A stretch of DNA of 23,827 nucleotides from Goniomonas avonlea. Taxonomy: Eukaryota > Cryptophyceae > Goniomonadida > Goniomonadaceae. Below, piece after piece: positions 1 through 10,060 of this stretch. The notes below the pieces were generated by a model. It was given only the letters and a program-made list of their open reading frames with translations, ran no database searches and was not told the DNA's origin. Position 1 is the first letter of the stretch. Each line of letters opens with the position of its first letter. The stretch covers positions 1 to 23,827 of the forward strand of contig QUTJ01031821.1 of assembly GCA_003573635.1 (NCBI GenBank), written 5' to 3'. The position numbers and the translations under genes were made by a program.

Positions 1-52
1 TGGGTGAAACTCAGAGACAACGGGAGCGGAGGGGGGTCCGAGCAACACTTAC

Positions 53-112
53 CAATGGAGGCCGCCGTTTCTGGACTTGATCTGGCGGAACACTTGGCGC
101 TGTCCGTGGTGT
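53..112 (-). other. candidate internal exon, unrecognised gene
   Basis: On the minus strand a 60-nt block lies between a pyrimidine-rich acceptor (reading ctctcccttctcacac...ccag) and a consensus GTAAGT donor at 47-52. All three frames are open, so the frame cannot be chosen; one reads GQRQVFRQIKSRNGG. The surrounding minus-strand frame 11-367 is also open. No domain is recognised and no partner exon was found within the window; the gene would continue off the left edge. This rests only on splice-site quality. Confidence 0.25.
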
Positions 113-459
113 CTGGAGTGTGTGTGAGAAGGGAGAGATGTCCATGAGCCGGTTCGTGAAGACTTGACTGACTGACTTGAGCCTGGCTTGTCGAAAGCTC
201 TGTGCACATGAACACGCAGTTCTTGGGAGTGGGTGAGCGAGGAAGCAAGGGAGAGGGAGAGGGAGACAGCTTAGAGATATCCTCCAGATCAACCTGCCAA
301 GTTCTGACATGACTTGTTTGGCAGTCGTGTCTAACCTCTGGTAAGTTGGCAATCTGGCCTTCGCCATTTTGTGGTGTGATGACTAGCACTTGGGCCTTGT
401 GCGGACCTCTCCCTTGCTACATGTTTTGTCAGTGAATGATGTGTACAAGCAGCCTGGGA

Positions 460-1065
460 CAGAAGGGGGCGGTGGGTATCCTAACACCCCCCCTCCCTGG
501 CTGGATCCCCATCCCTCCCACTCGCCCGTCCTCCCTCGCCTCCCTCCCTCCCTCCATCTCCCCTTTCATCCCTGCCCCCCGCCCTCTCCTGCCGCACCAC
601 ACCTGCAGCAGCAGCAGTTTTGGCAGCTACAGGTCCAGAGGCAGCCGCCTCAGCAGACTCACCAGGACCAGGACCAGGACCGGGACCAGGACCACCGTGA
701 CCTGTGGCAACACATCCTCCAATGAAAACTGTTGAAGCACCACCACCAATCAGACCAACACCTGCATCCACACCATCTGTATCAGTGCCTGCATCAGTGC
801 CAGCGCCAGCACCAGCACCAGCACCAGCACCACCCTTGTTCAGCCCACCAGCCAAGACAGCAGCAGCAGCGGTGGGAGCTCCAATGGCAGCAGCCACAAC
901 AGCAGTGGACGAGGCAGTTGCCGCATCATCACTACCACCAGAACTGCCACCAGCAGAACTACCACCACTGCCAGCAGTAGCAGGGCCAGGAGCAGAACCA
1001 GCAGCACCAGCAGCAGCACCAGCACTACCTTGTTTGGCCTTCGGAGAGATGTCAGTTGTGATAAG
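460..1065. repeat. low-complexity block (CCCTCC, ACCAGG, CAGCAC runs)
   Basis: Pyrimidine-rich CCCTCC-type sequence (about 485-600) gives way to ACCAGG hexamers (661-693), then CAGCAC/CAGCACCA-type repeats (800-832), then irregular CAG/CCA-rich DNA to about 1030. The composition keeps several frames open on both strands at once, including a 239-codon minus-strand frame (481-1200) that is Gly/Ala/Pro-rich with GAGAGA and GPGPGP runs. Such runs can be real disordered protein, but here they are more simply the by-product of repeat composition. No conserved domain is visible. Confidence 0.7.
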
Positions 1066-1066
1066 G

Positions 1067-1181
1067 CCATTTTGAGGGTGTACCTTCTCTTTTGCCCAGT
1101 CTGTGAGCAGGTGAGACACTGAGCAGTTATTCATTTTCCATTGGTCATTTTGACGGTGTAGCTTGTCTTTTGCCCAGTCTA
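1067..1181. repeat. 35-bp direct repeat, two copies
   Basis: Bases 1067-1101 and 1147-1181 match at 32 of 35 positions (both end in tcttttgcccagtct), 80 bp apart. Read on the minus strand in the long Gly/Ala-rich frame, the repeat encodes DWAK(D/E)K(L/V)H twice. Function unknown; it looks like a local duplication. Confidence 0.7.
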
Positions 1182-2039
1182 AGGAAGCAGAGAGACACAC
1201 GAGGGAAGACTAAGAGAGGAGGCAAGAGAGGAAGACAGGAAACAAGCGAGGAGTTCACCAAGGAGCTGTGAGATAGAGTACCTGGCGCAGGCGAGGGGCC
1301 CGGGAGGGAGTGGTCACAGCAGGCAAAGTCTTTCCTCTGGGAGCTGGCTTCACGCGTCGTCCTCTTCCTGCCGCTCCTGCTCCTGCAGCAGCTGCTGTCG
1401 CTGCCTGCTGTGCTGCCCTGCACCTCAGGTTAGCGCTCTCTCCCCCCCCCCCACCCCACCCCCAGAGTTCTAGGGATCTGTGGCAAGCAGTCCTGAAGGG
1501 CTTAAATTCTCTCAGACTGCAGACTGCAGTTCTTACAAGGTTCAATCTCCCACCCTGCTGTGTAACTGTCGCTGTCACCAAGCAGCCACCGCTGTCTGTC
1601 CATCCACCTGTCCTCATGAACCGGTAGAAATGTTGGGACAAAAAAGAGGCTTGGGGGCAAGACAAAAGGCAGAGATTGGTAAAAAGTGTTCAACGGAATG
1701 ACAGCAAGAGGGAGAACGGGTGCTGGAAAGAGCGACACAAGCTACTTTGTGCTGATCTCTGTAGAATCAGGCATCCTTGTTCAGGTGTTGAGTGGTGTGG
1801 CTAGTGTGCAGAATTCACGCCAAAAGTTGTGCACGTTCTTTAACTGGGGGGTCTGTGCCTCCACGTTATCACTATCATATCATGTATCACTGTAAGTACA
1901 ACATAAACTGCAGTTGTCTGCGAACGAGATATCGCGTTATGTTCTTCGCCAACATGTTGCGTGAAGTCAAGGAAATCTCCTACCCTAGCTAACTCGTGAT
2001 GACAATAGCAAATTGGTTGCTACAGTAGTTGAGCTCCTG
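1182..2039. other. no supported gene
   Basis: Short open frames exist on both strands but none shows a recognisable domain or convincing splice sites on both sides. A C-rich run lies at 1440-1462. A plus-strand frame ending near 1429 at a CAG|GTTAGC donor is strongly Leu-rich (LFLPLLLLQQLLSLPAVLP) but has no in-frame start, so I do not call it. Confidence 0.5.
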
Positions 2040-2385
2040 ACTGTGGTAGTTGATGGTCAGTATGGTGTATGGAGGCGGAGAAGACAATGGCCGCAAGAGT
2101 GTACTTCTGCTCCAGCCAGTCCATGGAGCGGCTGTATGTCTCGACATGTGTCCTGAACTGGTGCGTGTGGGCAGGGATTCTGGCGTCGTCCCGGGGCAGC
2201 TTGGCTGTGTGGAGTGCCTCCATGATCTGCGGGTCGTTGAAGGGGTCAGCTGCCCTGGGGTAACACTGACACCATGGTTGTTTTCGATGGTCGAACGCTG
2301 GACAGCCATTGTGTGGGTGGCATGGTGCACACACCATTTTCGTGCCGGCATCTGTGTAAGGTCGCGGAATGGTCTCCCAGTCTCT

Positions 2386-2487
2386 CTCTGAGAGAGTGAC
2401 TCTTTCGAAGGCAGTTTGAGTTTGAGAGGCAGTCACTCTGAGAGAGTGACTCTTTCGAAGGGAGTTTCACTCTTTCGAAGGCAGTTT
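2386..2487. repeat. short tandem-type repeat inside fossil A
   Basis: Two 32-bp copies (2386-2417 and 2436-2467) that differ at one position, plus a 20-bp partial third copy (2468-2487). All share tctttcgaag followed by g(c/g)agttt. The local expansion lies within the minus-strand retroelement fossil. Confidence 0.8.
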
Positions 2488-4596
2488 TGTACTCTGCAGC
2501 CGTCATGGTCTCTTGGAGGCTATTTATTGTTGTGAGTTCGTCTCTGTGTTCTTCGTCTCTGTGATACAAGAAGGTGTCCTGGAAGCTGATGCAGCGGTTG
2601 TCGGTGTTGCTGGATGGCGCTGCTTGCGCTTTGCTGATCAAAATCTGGGGCATATCGTAGCCCTCTGGGTAGAAGTTGGTGAACGACTCCTCCTCAAAGG
2701 AGCCACCGATACCGATACCAGACGTGTCTGTCGTGATGACGGGATACCGTGCGCCGTCGTGCCGTCGTGCTAGTGGGATCCATGGCATAGTGCGACTCTG
2801 TGCTGGCAGCCATGCCCTCAAGGATGCGCCAGGGGAGCCAGATGCCCTTGTAAGTGCACAGACACACTGTTGTGATCGATGGTGTTATCGATCCACCATT
2901 GGAGATCCTCCTTGGCTTGTGGTGTGAGTGTGACCGTGTCTGGCGCGGTCCACATTCAGGTGTAGGGGATGATGTTGACCGTGCGGTGCTTCTGGGTGAC
3001 AAACTGGTTTGATGGGATTGTGGCGAATGGGTTGCCCCACAAGCCCTCAATCTTGCCGGTCTCTGTGCTGTCCACAAGGCAGGGGTAGAGTGTGCAAATG
3101 AAGCTGCAGACGTGTGCCTTGCCACCGTGCGAGGAGATCGCAGTGTAATTCGCACGACCCGTGAATGGGTCGTTGCCATGTCTGAGGCCATTGGTTGTCG
3201 GGTTGATTCCTTTGAAGGTGAGGCCGATGTTGGCGAGTGATGTGTTGCACAAAGGTGCTAGCTGTGTGTGCCCGGACACCGATGAGCCCAATTAATGAGT
3301 CAAGTGACTGGGGGTGTCTGTGCCTTGCAGCACTAGTTTGAGGCCTCCTTGAACACTGTGTATGTGCCGTGTGCGTGCAACTTGCCGCTGCAGTAGCTGC
3401 AAGTGCCTTTGATGCCATTGATGTTGGTGCCGAACGGTTGTGGCAATGGGCCCGTGGCATACTGCGTGCTTGCACCTCCTTTACACCCGTTGACGCGAAA
3501 CGTGGTGTCGTCATTGCTCGTGCTTATGCCCTCGAACAGTCCTCGTTACATTTTCTTGTCTTCATCAATGCGCTCACCACACTTGCACTTCAGCTACACG
3601 CATGCGATTACCCCCACTCGTTTGTTTGTCAAGTATTTGCACGTGTATTCAAAATCCTCCACGACAGAAACCCCACCTGGACCGACTACTCTATTTCCCC
3701 ATCTGTGTACAGAACCTTTGCCTCACTCACGTGCGATGGGCACTTGTTCTAATCCCTATGACAGTTCCCTCTATCAGCTACACTGGGTGAACTCGAGAGT
3801 CCGTGTGCAGCTGCGCTGCCTGCAGCCCACACCACCCCTTTGCCGGACTCCCAACAGTCCTCTTATTTTCTCGTATTGGAAATCTGTTAACGTTAATGTC
3901 TACATTAATTCGGCCCGCGATTTTCTCGCGCTGAAATTCGAGCGACTCGTTGCCGCACACTGTTTTAACTTTCTCGGTGAGAAGGAGTTGGAAGAAGCCG
4001 ACAACTGTGTTGTCAAAGTGGGCTCTTTCACATTAAATCCACCCACTTTGACCATCTAGTCTGTTTTTCTTCTTCCTCTAATTGAGTGTGTGGGTGATGG
4101 TGCCGTGATCCTAATTGGGCAGTGCAGTTTCCCAGACTGTATGCTGGCGCCACTTGCTCGGAGCTCCTTGGAGAGGTCGCGCTCCACTTCATGGAACATG
4201 GCATCGTCATGCTGCTGGCTCCACTTTGTGCACACTCGGCAGAATAGCAGCAGACAGCATGATGCTAGTGGCCAGCCTAATTCCTTCTCAATGTTTGGTC
4301 GAAACCAAACTCAGCCTCCATCGAGGCTGATGCAGAAGCTCTCTTCTCTCTCACACACACAACAGGTTTCAGGTCACCCTGCAGTGATGCACAGCAGAAG
4401 GCCCAGACCACTGCACACACCACGTGGCGCTGGCAGTCCCAGAGGATCGGGTTGACTACTGCAGCCAGTAGACGGTCAACAACCAGGACCGCAGGCAGCC
4501 TCTGTCGATGGCGGACCGTTTCTGCCTTCTCCCCAGGACAGCTTGGGCAGCAAGATGCTGCATCGATGCTTGCACCAAAAATCAAGGGCACCTGGC

Positions 4597-4741
4597 GAGG
4601 TGGGTGGCTCGACAAAAAACAAGCCAACCCAGAGAGTGCAAATGGCAGACTTTCCCACATGTGTGGATCTTATGTGCAGATAGATAGCATCACTCTATAT
4701 TCCAAGATACAAACTCCTGTCCCAACCAAGTAGCAACACAC
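4597..4741. repeat. dispersed repeat, copy 1 (partner at 11361-11513)
   Basis: About 145 bp align with 11361-11513 in the same orientation, at roughly 70-75% by eye. Both copies end in ccaaccaagtagcaacacac-type sequence. Both lie about 1.1-1.2 kb upstream (on the minus strand) of a GTN..G zinc-knuckle piece, so this is likely the terminal or leader region of one retroelement family. A shorter inverted match to its end occurs near 20970-21045. Confidence 0.65.
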
Positions 4742-5112
4742 AAGTTGCACACCAGGTATGTCCCCAAGGGATCCTGGCAATTCCCATCAGTGCACCTGGC
4801 ACACACCCAGTGTGTCCAAAACAGCCACCCAAGCCCCTACAACAACCTCCAATGTGGACAGTATGTTGTCACAGGAGTCAACACTTTGTCTCATACCAGC
4901 ACACCACCAGGTACATTTGACCACCTGCCACTGTACACCTGATAGGAAAATCAACCTGTCTGCAACACAATTATGCGTTCCTACACTTCTCAAGTCATGC
5001 CAGAAGTACTGGAGGGTGGCACTGCTGGTGGTGCGGAAGCTTCTTCAACGAACCCCTCACTGGTTCATCAGGTTGACCACTTGGTCAAACGAGTGACAAG
5101 GAACAAGTATAA
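4742..5112. other. no supported gene
   Basis: Ordinary-composition sequence between two fossils. Short frames on both strands carry no recognisable domain, and I see no repeat or splice signal that stands out. Confidence 0.5.
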
Positions 5113-6060
5113 TTGTGCAGTATGTGGCCACACTCATATGGCCACGACTCCGCACGGCAGTTGAGACGTGCCAGCGCCAGTGACTCAAGGGTGCTGGCTT
5201 TGTGTACGGGTTCCCACCCCAATCACAACTCTTCCCCCACACTCCAGCACTCTTCCACTTCCCTCCAGCACCTTCAGTGTCTGTGCCCACACCTCCCACC
5301 CGTTGGCCCGTCGAAGTCTGACATACAGGCTGACATGGTGTCGCAGGTGGTGAGCGTGTGCCATCCACCTCGCTGCCAGATTATGAGCTCAGCCCCATGT
5401 CGGTCCCACCGAGCAATGGTCAGTGCAGACTTCAAGGGGACCCCGCTCGCAGGAGGCACCAAGCAGGAGCTTGATCTGGTGGTCGTACCATCAACGGTTC
5501 CTGTCGCGGTGATGGCCTGTGCCGAGCTACTTGGCCACAGGACCTTGGATCGCTGTGTGACATGTCGCCACCACCCAACGACCTGTATCACACATGCAGG
5601 CCCAGCGTGTGGCTCGTCACACTCTGACACTATGGTCCTATGCTCATGGAAGGCTGCGACGGCAACACCCGTGTGCTGTACCACATTGACAACACACAGG
5701 CGTCCGCAGTGTTCAACAAGGGTTATTCACCCAACCCACATCACCCAAGTGTTCGTCCACTTGGCGGTCAGTCTCGGACTGGAGTATGCCTGCATCCACA
5801 TAGCAGGCACTCTCAACGTCCGCGCCAGCACACTATCGGGTCGTTATTTCATCCATTCCTCAGCGGATTACTTGTTCGTCCCTCACAGGTGGATTGAGAC
5901 GGTTCTCAGGCTACACAGCCAACACGTTCGTGGACCGCATAGGCAACAACACACCAGCACCACACACATTGCTGGTGGTGTCAGGGTTTCTTTGACAAGC
6001 CACTAGCCTGGCTTCAACCCGGATTTCACCAAGCTCAAGAAGCTTGTTGGCCACCTGGTT
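5113..6060 (+). mobile_element. DIRS-like retrotransposon fossil, plus-strand RNase H piece
   Basis: Contains the longest open stretch in the window (297 codons from 5113). Around 5460-5510 is a KQELDLVVVPSTVPVA motif that recurs at about 6940-6985, followed by a Cys/His cluster near 5560-5620. From about 5640 comes the RNase H C-terminal signature HIDNTQASAVFNKG, then HIAGTLNVRASTLSG, matching the HxDN...NKG...HIxGxxNxxAxxLS pattern of tyrosine-recombinase retrotransposon RNase H. A later piece near 6010-6060 (NPDFTKLKKLVGHL) recurs at about 18230-18280. Broken, several interruptions, no intact ends seen. It is flanked by related hairpin sequences at 5124-5145 and 6079-6126. Confidence 0.6.
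5124..5145. repeat. short hairpin, inverted relative of 6079-6126
   Basis: A 22-bp sequence starting gtggcca and ending tggccac. It matches the reverse complement of 6079-6100 at 21 of 22 positions, and similarity continues a few bases on both sides (aattgtg, and cga.ctgcac on the other side). The pair lies in opposite orientation about 955 bp apart around the plus-strand RNase H fossil, so they may be remnants of element ends. Confidence 0.7.
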
Positions 6061-6078
6061 GAATGAACAGTGCAGTTC

Positions 6079-6126
6079 GTGGCCATATGAGTATGGCCAC
6101 AATTCTGGCCATCCTCATATGGCCAC
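6079..6126. repeat. 48-bp near-perfect hairpin
   Basis: Two 21-bp arms (6079-6099 and 6106-6126) are reverse complements with one mismatch, around a 6-nt loop (caattc, 6100-6105). Each arm is itself built from GGCCAT/ATGGCC half-palindromes with CATATG nested inside. Extruded as a cruciform or folded as RNA it would be very stable. Position just downstream of the RNase H fossil suggests an element terminus, but this is inference. Confidence 0.9.
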
Positions 6127-6289
6127 TATTTGGCACACAGGCCGAGACACTCCAGCTCACCGGCGCCGGAGGACAGCACCATGGACTCCACTTCGTATCA
6201 CAGGTTCCGAACCTAACACTGGACTGTCTCGAGTAGGGAGCCCATTCCACGCACCCACCTTGACTAATAAAGTGCTTCATGTCACACTG

Positions 6290-6912
6290 AGCCATTGTCC
6301 ACGGTTAACTAGCGCTTTGCCGATGGAGATATGGGGCATGTCGTAACCGGGTGTGTTGAAACTGGTGAATGATTCCTCCTGGAATAAGCCCCCAATACCG
6401 AGACCAGACGGGTTTGTCGTGATAACAGGGACGCCGTCGGCCATGCCTTCGAGGATGCACTAAGGGCGCCAGATGGCGCCTTACAAACATGTGAAGGCCG
6501 TTGTTGCTGATGGTGCTGTAAATCCACCATTGGAGATTCTCCTTGGCCTGCTCAGTGATTTGGACCATGTAGGACGCTGTCCATGTGTGCTGGAACGGGA
6601 TGGCATTGACTGTGCAGTGCTTGTGGGTGATGAAACAGTTCGCAGGGATCATTGCGGACGGACGCCCCACAAGCCCTCAATCGTTCCGGTCACGGTGCCA
6701 TACACAAGCTAAGGGTAAAGAACCCTGATGAAGCTGTAGACCCAAGCGTTGCTGCTACAAGAGTACAATCCCGTGTAGTTTGCGGGGCCTGTGAACTTGG
6801 TGACATTTCGTGCTGGAACCTCAAGCCCAGTGTCAGTGCCCTCGAGCCAGGTCCCCAAGCATTCCCGAGTGTGACACGACTTCGAGTGGCCGCAGCTCGC
6901 GGCCAACACCAC
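6290..6912 (-). mobile_element. DIRS-like retrotransposon fossil, second RT/RNase H copy
   Basis: Minus-strand piece homologous to 2640-3300. Shared signposts in order are ANYT, an IEGLWG motif, PSAMIPAN.F.T.KH, AKENLQWWIYSTI and the RNase H start GIGGxFxEESFT ending in GYDMP. The L(Q)WW step between the RT thumb and the RNase H is characteristic of DIRS-group polymerases. It shares only part of the element and has several interruptions. Its orientation opposite to the pieces on both sides implies insertion or inversion within the cluster. Confidence 0.55.
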
Positions 6913-6962
6913 GAAAGGAGTTTGACCTAGTGGCCAACACCACGAAAGGAGTTTGACCTAGT
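6901..6962. repeat. perfect 31-bp tandem duplication
   Basis: Bases 6901-6931 and 6932-6962 are identical. Because its surroundings are heavily diverged, a perfect pair implies a recent slippage or repair event, or an assembly artefact. Confidence 0.9.
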
Positions 6963-8890
6963 GGCTGTACCATCAATGGTGCCAGTAGCCGACAACGAGC
7001 GCCAGGCCTGATGTCCTCTAAAGGAATTGTCGCTAGCTGCACACGCTGCAGGGACAAACTCCGGCCAGGCATCACGTCTCATGCGGCCAGACATGGTGCC
7101 ACACCTGCCTCAAGCTGCAAGGCTGCGCAGCCTCTTGCATTCGCATCTGCAGCAAGTGCAGAGTCATTGAGGCGCAGCACGACTTCACCATTACCCCAGG
7201 AGGCGGTGAGCTCTAGCGCTTCCTAGTCAAAGTGGCGTCCAACGCCGACTCCCTTCTCACAGCAGCGAAGAAGGTGTTGTCTGCATTCGGATGGTTTGCC
7301 CTTTCGCGCCGGCGCTGACACTACCCACATGTGCAGTATGTGTGGCAGACAAGGACATGGACAGCAGCTCCACCCACAGCGAGCCTGGCTTGCACGAGCA
7401 TACCGCATGGATCATTTCGATACCATCACTCCCTACACGAGCGCCGACCTCACAGCACGCCAGCCTCGTGCACGACAAGGCATCCGAGCTCCTCGAACTA
7501 GAGGACAGCAACGTTGAGAGCAAGAATGGTGGCACCCGCTACAGCGTTGTACTGCTTGCCACCAGACCAGACGTGCCACAAGGCATCGTTGGCTGCTGCA
7601 GTTGCTGCAAAGACAAGCTTCGCCCTGGCATCACTTGGGGGTATTGTGTGGCCAGACATGTTGACACGCGTGTCTTGACCTTGAGGGGCACACTGCCTCA
7701 TGTGTCTGCACATGCGGATCATGTATGGTCATCGAGGCACGGCGTGATTTTGCTGTCACACCAGTAGGAGGAGAGTGTTTCCAGCGCTTCCTCATCGAGG
7801 CAGCCTCAGATGCCGACTCGTTGCAGAGGGCCCTCAGAGGCCGTTTCAGAGGGCCCTCACGCATCACAGAGACAGCATCTACATGTTCTCCCCTATGCCA
7901 CTGACTGTGTGGATTATCCACAGCATCCTGACCCGCATGGTGCCGGTCAAGTATACCACCATCAAGAATGACATCTCTGCCTGCTGTGGGTGGGCAAGAG
8001 TGTGGCGTTGCTGCTACCCAGAGCAGACAACCTGTTCGGTGACCCACAGGTCGCGGAGGCGCTCCGATTCCCGAAGATTCCGAGAGCGACCAGCTCCGGT
8101 GGGACGTCTAGACCTACATGAATTCACACATTTGGCTCAGGCAGGAGTTCGCTCTCGCCACGGTTGTCTTCTCCGCACCCATGCTCCGCCACACCGCAGT
8201 CCTCAGTATCAACTACCATGGCGAGGCGCTCGTCCGTAAGGGCGGCAACAAGGCGCCGATTGCCACCGGCATGTCCGGCGGCAGAGAAAAGAAGAACCAG
8301 TGGATCAACACGCAGACATGGTGTTTCATCTCCGACGACAATTGTGTTGGTATGTCCTTCGCGTCCGGTGGCAAAGGCGAGAAGAACCAGTGGATCAACA
8401 CACAGACGTGGTGTTTCATCTCCGACAACAATTGTGTTGGTATGTCCATTGTGTTGTGGCTCGCCAAGCTCCTGTTCTGCAGACAAGCACCCCGACCCTG
8501 TCCTTGCTGCGCCCAGCAGCCAGCGCTGGCCGTGGCGTGAGATCAATCAGTTCCTTGTGCACACTGGTCACCTGCATGAGGAGTTCGGTGCCCAGTCATT
8601 TCGCAGTGGTTCACACATATGCTCACCTCTCCAACGAGCAGCTGCAGGTGTTTGGGTACTGGCGCTCCAAGGTGTCGCAGACCTACAGCCTTGGAGATGT
8701 GGAGAGCAGGCTCCACCTGCTTCGAGGTTTTTCGCGACCATTCCATGCTTCGGCGCCACTGGCACCTATCCCAGCACCGGCAGGTCGCGGCGGCACATCC
8801 ACACCATGCCAGCCGGCTGGGGAGAACCCGCTCGCAATCGCCGCTCGTGGCTCTCACTGAGTCACCACTGCCAGCCGAGTCATCGCTCTT
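6940..8890 (+). mobile_element. DIRS-like retrotransposon fossil with zinc fingers and recombinase piece
   Basis: Parts in order on the plus strand. A KEFDLVAVPSMVPVA motif (about 6940-6985) is followed by a PHD/RING-like Cys-His cluster at 7020-7180 (CTRCRDKLRPGIT, then CGQTWCHTCLKLQGC, then CSKC). A zinc-knuckle-like CSMCGRQGH lies near 7333-7360, and a second, diverged copy of the PHD-like module at 7570-7790. A DPQVAEAL/WLRQEFALATVVFSAP domain spans about 8030-8200, shared with fossil A. An in-frame 90-bp tandem repeat follows. Last is a tyrosine-recombinase-like C-terminal piece at 8540-8720 (SFRSGS, then EQLQVFGYWRSKVSQTY: the R..G...GxWxS...Y pattern). Tyrosine recombinases replace the integrase in this retroelement group. 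Broken with many interruptions; at least two element copies seem to be merged here. Confidence 0.6.
8268..8447. repeat. 90-bp tandem duplication (2 units)
   Basis: Units 8268-8357 and 8358-8447 align without gaps at a period of exactly 90 bp and differ at a modest number of positions. Each encodes KNQWINTQTWCFISD followed by (D/N)NCVGMS. The exact 30-codon period means the duplication kept the reading frame, so it may date from when the region was coding. Confidence 0.9.
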
Positions 8891-10060
8891 GAATGCCTGC
8901 ATCTGCCTCGTCGCTACTCAGGTTAGCCGAGCCCAGTTCCGCATTTCGGACCGAACTCGTCGCTGTCTTTAGCACACCCAACGGTGCTGGCAAAGAGAGC
9001 CCACCATTGGCAAGTGTCCTCTCTGCTTCGTTCTGCCATCCAACCCCGAGAGAGAAGTCAAGTGACAAGAGCTGGGTGCAAGCAGGCTCAAAGGGGTCAC
9101 CGGTCGGCACCCTGTCCACGACACCTTAGTCATCATCCATCATAAGATTCAGACAGTGTGTGCAGCTGGTGCGACTGGGCCTGCCTCGGCCGGGTTGTCT
9201 CCCCAGCCCTCAGGCCGCATGTGAGCCACGTCTGATGAGCACACACACCAGGCAAAACCTTCGGCAGGGTTGATCACTGACACTGTTGTCGCACGCCATC
9301 CAGTGTCTGGGTTTGCCGAGGAATGGGTCTGGTTTGTCTGTCTTGTATTGGACTGACAATGGTGTGGTGATTGTGATTGTGTCATTGACTTTCTCTGGAC
9401 TTGACCGTCACTGGGTTGCACAATTTGTTGTGTTTGGAGCACTTGCAATTGAATACTACACAACTTGACAGATCTGTAGATGCAAAGCTTGTCAATGTAA
9501 TGCACAGGTGTGAGAACCAGGGAGTAGTAAGAGAGTGGACCCTCCCACTTCCCTGTACCCGACGCGGCACGCTGAAACTTGCCTGTGCAGACAGGGGAGG
9601 GTTGGGGCCGCCGGTGGCGAGGGACAACCTGTTGATGCGGTGGATTCAGCGCTTGCCGCCGTCATCCAGTTCAGGTTGGCACCCATGATCATACTTCGAC
9701 CCCCATGCTGCCCACTCCTCCCACTTGAGCTGTGCTTGGCCAAGTGGGATGTCAAGCCCGTCTTCATTGTCCTCATGCCTGCAACAATAGTCTTGGCAAA
9801 GATGTCTATGCTCCTTGTGAGTGGAGGGGAGCGGAGGGACCTGCTGCGACCAGGAGGGGTGGGTATGGTCATGGTGGAATCAGAGCTCAAACACTCTTGA
9901 ATTGAAGCCAAGCCATTGTTCTTTGCACATGGAGATCACGCAACGTGCGCAGATCACCATCGCTGGGGTGTCTGGGATGAAGCCAATGGCAAGTTTGGAT
10001 CAAGCTTGGACTGCATTGGCGACCCTGCTGAAGGTTCTTGCTGTGTGACCAGTATCTGGT
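8891..10060. other. no recognised gene; probable retroelement debris
   Basis: Open frames on both strands are short or compositionally ordinary. A minus-strand frame at 9492-9911 (139 codons) and a Cys-containing minus frame at 9149-9505 lie downstream of fossil B in its orientation and may be its eroded distal part, but I see no diagnostic motif. A TG/AT-richer stretch occurs around 9340-9480. Confidence 0.4.

Larger units (their letters stand above)
2040..4741 (-). mobile_element. DIRS-like retrotransposon fossil, copy A
   Basis: A broken retroelement read on the minus strand. From its upstream end the parts are: a terminal-type repeat (4597-4741) shared with the copy at 11361-11513; a Cys-rich stretch near 4290-4420 ending in the short motif AEFGFD, also present in copy B; a zinc-knuckle-like piece near 3370-3450 following a GTN..G motif; and a reverse-transcriptase C-terminal/RNase H region about 2640-3300 with the DIRS-type signature AKEDLQWW followed by TTDTSGIGIGG. 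Last comes a conserved but unnamed domain (2050-2250, WLEQKYTLAAIVFSA) that recurs at 8030-8250 on the plus strand. DIRS-type elements copy themselves through RNA and integrate with a tyrosine recombinase. The copy is interrupted many times (probably ten or more) and looks old. Family assignment rests on motif recognition only. Confidence 0.55.

Noticed and set aside
390-980. Several plus-strand ORFs rich in Gln, His and Pro
   Set aside because: Produced by CAG/CCA/CAC microsatellite composition; many frames are open at once.
8164-8892. 242-codon plus-strand ORF taken as one gene
   Set aside because: Only a part (about 8480-8620) carries recombinase-like sequence; the rest is out-of-frame reading of the tandem repeat and flanks, so it is treated as part of the fossil.
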